Assembly: GCA_016181215.1 (NCBI GenBank)
Contig: JACOZS010000046.1
Location: forward strand, 1-7,486
DNA: 7,486 bases
DNA from: Candidatus Woesearchaeota archaeon
GTDB lineage: Archaea; Nanobdellota; Nanobdellia; SCGC-AAA011-G17; JACOZS01
Direction of reading: 5' to 3'
Shown here: piece by piece, positions 5,141-7,486 of the stretch
Numbering within the stretch: position 1 is the stretch's first letter
How the letters are laid out: every line of letters starts with the position of its first letter
The notes under the pieces: generated by a model
Told to the model about the DNA's origin: nothing
What the model saw: only the letters and a program-made list of their open reading frames with translations
The model's database searches: none
Translations under genes and position numbers: made by a program

Positions 5141-5653
5141 TTGAAATACCAATACAATCTTCTGATAAGATTAGGCCTGGCTTTATTAGCAGGAATATTC
5201 TTCAATATATTCTACGTTATATTCTCTCCACTGACCTTTAATCTAACCATACATTCATTGAAATATTTTTATACTTTAGCTGTAACAGATAACACCATCG
5301 TTATCGGAAGCCACATATTAAAATTCATTCCAGCCTGCACAGCAGCATCAGCATACTTTTTGTTACTGCTTTTAATCTTGCTGACAAAAGATATTCCGTT
5401 AAAGAAAAGCATCTACATGTTTTTATTAGGAAGCCTGTTAATACTGGCAGCAAACATAATAAGAATAGATATATTAATTTATATTTTAATCAAATACGGA
5501 AGCAACCTCTTCAACACCTTGCATTTATTCATCTGGAAGATTCTATCCTCTTTATTTGTGGTTCTAATCTGGATATTATTAACAAAGAAATTCAAAATCA
5601 AAACAATCCCAATATACTCAGACTACAAATTCTTAATTAAAAATCTAAAATAA
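5141..5653 (+). CDS. Archaeosortase/exosortase-family membrane protein
   Basis: This small (170 aa) multi-helix membrane protein carries the three hallmark residues of the exosortase/archaeosortase superfamily in the right order. Cys66 is in FIPACTAASAY, Arg108 in LAANIIRIDIL, and His128 in NTLHLFIW. In this family the Cys-Arg-His triad is proposed to cleave C-terminal sorting signals and attach the processed protein to a lipid. Hydrophobic segments lie at about 5-29, 69-83, 92-118 and 126-149, placing the triad at helix ends near the outer membrane face. The start chosen is TTG 5141, from its ribosome site and promoter spacing; a TTG at 5120 would add seven residues. It is the only plus-strand gene here, and its 3' end overlaps the neighbouring convergent gene by 9 bases. 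Likely substrates are envelope proteins, with S1 and S2 close by, but no matching sorting motif was recognised. The subfamily is not assigned. Confidence 0.82.
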   Translation: MKYQYNLLIRLGLALLAGIFFNIFYVIFSPLTFNLTIHSLKYFYTLAVTDNTIVIGSHILKFIPACTAASAYFLLLLLILLTKDIPLKKSIYMFLLGSLLILAANIIRIDILIYILIKYGSNLFNTLHLFIWKILSSLFVVLIWILLTKKFKIKTIPIYSDYKFLIKNLK

Positions 5654-6097
5654 CTTTATCACGCCAAGAGTAGCCAACGTAACAATTATCCCGGCTAATA
5701 AAACCCCCAGCCCCAAAGAAACATAAGATTTCTTTCTGTTTACCCCAAGCAGCCACGCCAACAAGGTCCCTGTCCATATCCCGGTTCCAGGCAAGGGAAT
5801 GGCAACGAATAGCGCCAAGGCCCAGAATTCCCCTCTTTCTGTTATTGTTTTTTCTATTTGCTTCCTTTTTTTATCAAGATAACCATGAAACAGTTTATGG
5901 TAAGGTGTAAATTTTAAAAAATGCTCATGAAAATAATCCAAAAAAATAAATAAAGGAAACATTATCAGCATATTTGCTAACGTAGGCAGTAAAAAAGCCA
6001 GCCACGGATTTAAACCAGAAGCAAAGGCCAAGGGAATGCCTGCCCTTAACTCAACTATGGGCAATGCAGACAAAACCATAATCTCGAATAGGTTCAT
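5645..6097 (-). CDS. COG2426-like small multidrug-export family membrane protein
   Basis: This 150-residue integral membrane protein fits the 'putative small multi-drug export protein' family (COG2426, Pfam Sm_multidrug_ex). It has the paired re-entrant-like motifs PIVELRAGIPLA at 13-24 and PLPGTGIWTG at 101-110. Hydrophobic segments lie at about 5-27, 31-55, 92-117 and 126-148, with a basic cytoplasmic-type loop (KKRKQIEKTITERGE) between. The export label is historical and transport substrates are unproven; the fold resembles the DedA/VTT-type inverted repeat. The start ATG at 6097 overlaps the stop of the upstream coiled-coil gene (ATGA), so the two are probably translationally coupled. Its stop codon lies inside the 3' end of the convergent archaeosortase gene. 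Confidence 0.88.
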   Translation of the reverse strand: MNLFEIMVLSALPIVELRAGIPLAFASGLNPWLAFLLPTLANMLIMFPLFIFLDYFHEHFLKFTPYHKLFHGYLDKKRKQIEKTITERGEFWALALFVAIPLPGTGIWTGTLLAWLLGVNRKKSYVSLGLGVLLAGIIVTLATLGVIKLF

Positions 6098-6999
6098 TTT
6101 CTTCTTTGATAAGCAAGCAGATCAGCAGTAGTAAGTTTCTTCCTTGATTTAAGCTTCTCCTCAACCTCTTGTTGTTTTTCATCCAAAATTTTTTCATCCC
6201 TTTCCCTTATGTCCCTCTCAGAGGAAAGGTTTTTTTCTTTTATTATGGTACTTAATTTGTTTAATTCATCAAGTTTAGATCTAAGAATATTGCTTTGTGT
6301 AGTAAATTCATCCTTATTCTTAATAAATTCATCAAAAGCCTCTTTCTGCATCTTTTTAATGTCAGTTACTTTTTTTATAAGCTCGCTAAATTCCGCCAAA
6401 CACGCCCTGCTTTCTTCAACAGTCTTTTTGTAATTAGCATGAGCCTCATCAGCCTTCTTCCTTGCTTCATCAATTTTATTAGAAAATGATCTTTCCTCTT
6501 CAGCCAGGTCTTCAACCTCTGAAGATTCAACCAGTCTCTTTCTTAATTCCTTAATCTGGTCCATTACCTGCTTTTCTTTCTTGAATGTAAATGCTTCTGT
6601 TTCAATGCTGTAGTCAAGTTTCTTTATCTGCTCTTTCAATTGGATAGGATCATACTTAACTCCAAATTTCTTAAATGCCTCATTTTTTCTGATAGCAGCA
6701 TCTTTAATCTTTAATATAAGTTCCTTTACTTCCTTGTTGAACCTGTCTCTTTCATCTAGAAATTCTCTGATCTTTTTTTCTGCTTCTTCTCTTTTATTCT
6801 GTGTTTCTTTTAGTTTTCTAACGAACTTGGAAGCTTTTTTCTTTAATCTTTGCTTTCTGTCAAACCAGTCTTCCTTTAACGCGTGCAGTTCATCAAGTTT
6901 TTTTCTAGTGTCAGAAATCTCTTTTTTAATCTCTCTTAACTTAATAATTTCTTCCGGCTTTCCCCGTTTAAAGAATTTCAGATAATCAAGATAGGACAT
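6094..6999 (-). CDS. Archaeal coiled-coil protein, COG1340-like
   Basis: A 301-residue, highly charged, almost wholly helical protein of heptad-type coiled coils (about 15-105, 118-245 and 250-288) with a single Cys200. The centre has LDYSIETEAFTFKKEKQVM (about 128-146), which resembles the conserved 'LD..IET....KE' hinge seen in archaeal COG1340 coiled-coil proteins. The C-terminus ends in KKLTTADLLAYQRRK, a short helix outside the coil that may be a binding motif. The function of the family is unknown, and coiled coils of this kind are often mislabelled as phosphatases or SMC-like. It lies 29 bases after ribosomal P1 and overlaps the next gene by 4 bases, so it probably belongs to the same transcript. 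No Shine-Dalgarno is seen before the ATG at 6999. Confidence 0.8.
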   Translation of the reverse strand: MSYLDYLKFFKRGKPEEIIKLREIKKEISDTRKKLDELHALKEDWFDRKQRLKKKASKFVRKLKETQNKREEAEKKIREFLDERDRFNKEVKELILKIKDAAIRKNEAFKKFGVKYDPIQLKEQIKKLDYSIETEAFTFKKEKQVMDQIKELRKRLVESSEVEDLAEEERSFSNKIDEARKKADEAHANYKKTVEESRACLAEFSELIKKVTDIKKMQKEAFDEFIKNKDEFTTQSNILRSKLDELNKLSTIIKEKNLSSERDIRERDEKILDEKQQEVEEKLKSRKKLTTADLLAYQRRK

Positions 7000-7028
7000 T
7001 TTTTGCGGAAAAAAGAATATTCAAGGAT

Positions 7029-7325
7029 TTAGCCGAATAACAGGCCGAGTCCTTGCGCTGCTTCTTCAGCAGGCTTTTTCTCCTCTTTCTTTTCTTCCTT
7101 TTTTTCTTGAACTTGGGCGTTTGCTGGTTGTGCAGATGTTGCTTGCAAGCTTGAAGCGTTCTTTATGGCTTCATCAATGTTAATACCATGTAACGCAGAC
7201 ACTAAAGATTTGATCCTTGAGCCGTCTGCATTAACTCCAGCCGCAGTTAATACCTTCTTGACGTTTTCTTCATTTACAGGCTGTCCTGCTTTATGCAACA
7301 GCATTCCCGCATATATATACTCCAT
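7029..7325 (-). CDS. rpl12: Large-subunit ribosomal stalk protein P1 (archaeal L12)
   Basis: This 98-residue acidic stalk protein dimerises and binds the C-terminal helices of P0 (L10), forming the lateral stalk that recruits translational GTPases. The N-terminal helical domain starts MEYIYAGMLLHKAGQPVNEENV and continues through the typical VLTAAGVNADGSRIKSLVSAL region. An Ala/Gln-rich hinge (about 61-72) is followed by the charged repeat KKEEKKEEKK (about 75-84) and the universal tail GLGLLFG (usually GLGALFG or GLGSLFG). The start is fixed by a perfect AGGAGG four bases upstream that overlaps the stop of the preceding gene. It follows the usual archaeal order L10 then P1. Confidence 0.96.
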   Translation of the reverse strand: MEYIYAGMLLHKAGQPVNEENVKKVLTAAGVNADGSRIKSLVSALHGINIDEAIKNASSLQATSAQPANAQVQEKKEEKKEEKKPAEEAAQGLGLLFG

Positions 7326-7329
7326 GTTT

Positions 7330-7335
7330 CCTCCT
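7330..7335 (-). promoter_or_regulatory. Strong Shine-Dalgarno (AGGAGG) for ribosomal P1
   Basis: AGGAGG on the minus strand lies four bases before the P1 ATG and shares its first bases with the TAG stop of the upstream gene. It is the only full-consensus ribosome site in the window, as expected for an internal, highly expressed operon gene. Confidence 0.8.
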
Positions 7336-7486
7336 AAATCTCTCCCCTTGCTTTTTTGTCTTTTAACTGATTTATAATCTTATTAATATCTTGTTCTTGC
7401 TTTCTATGCTGCTCTTCTTTCTTTGCTTCTTCCTTCTTTTTAAGGCTTTCTACTCCTGAATCTTGCAGTTTCTGCAGCACTTCCTG
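7334..7486 (-). CDS. C-terminal tail of a protein upstream of P1, probably ribosomal L10/P0 (5' end off the window)
   Basis: Fifty residues and a TAG stop are visible, running off the right edge. The tail is highly charged and helical, from QEVLQKLQDSGVESLKKKEE to INQLKDKKARGEI. By position (directly upstream of P1 with its stop overlapping the P1 ribosome site) it should be uL10/P0, which precedes P1 in most archaea. The composition suits the variable charged tail of that protein. However, the visible end lacks the GLGxLFG motif that archaeal P0 usually shares with P1, so the identity rests on context rather than on a diagnostic motif. Confidence 0.55.
   Translation of the reverse strand, partial: QEVLQKLQDSGVESLKKKEEAKKEEQHRKQEQDINKIINQLKDKKARGEI

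Noticed and set aside
7077..7110. Lys/Glu repeat region in the P1 gene
   Set aside because: This is the normal charged hinge of archaeal stalk proteins, not a separate repeat element.

Overview
The window looks archaeal, most likely from a DPANN lineage of the Pacearchaeota/Woesearchaeota kind. The reasons are an acidic archaeal-type ribosomal stalk protein P1 ending in GLGLLFG, a 4-TM archaeosortase-like protein, TATA boxes placed about 26 bases before start codons (leaderless-mRNA style), an AT-rich sequence, and paired secreted Ig-like surface proteins of the sort usually labelled putative S-layer proteins in these genomes. The lineage is an inference from protein style, not from a marker-gene tree.

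Layout, left to right. A partial stand-alone asparagine-synthetase-type ATP-dependent domain (1-647, minus) runs off the left edge. Next come two tandem paralogous secreted surface proteins, both minus and both broken in frame: gene S1 spans 692-2396 with a break near 1525, and gene S2 spans 2442-3825 with a break near 2690. They are followed by nucleoside diphosphate kinase (3965-4522, minus) and a PAP2-type membrane phosphatase (4545-5084, minus). The PAP2 gene shares a palindromic TATA box with a divergent archaeosortase-like gene (5141-5653, plus). That gene overlaps tail-to-tail with an apparent operon transcribed leftward from the right edge: a probable L10/P0 tail (partial), ribosomal P1, a COG1340-like coiled-coil protein and a COG2426-like small membrane protein.

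How they may work together. The middle of the window reads as a cell-surface neighbourhood: two secreted, C-terminally membrane-anchored proteins, a transpeptidase-like archaeosortase, and a lipid (pyro)phosphatase that may recycle polyprenyl carriers. The right end is a translation operon with two extra genes attached. The most notable points are the two independent frame disruptions in adjacent surface-protein paralogs, one of which looks like a domain-sized deletion at an inverted repeat, and the bidirectional promoter joining archaeosortase and PAP2 phosphatase. No tRNA, rRNA, CRISPR array or insertion sequence was seen, and no stretch over 300 bases lacks a gene.
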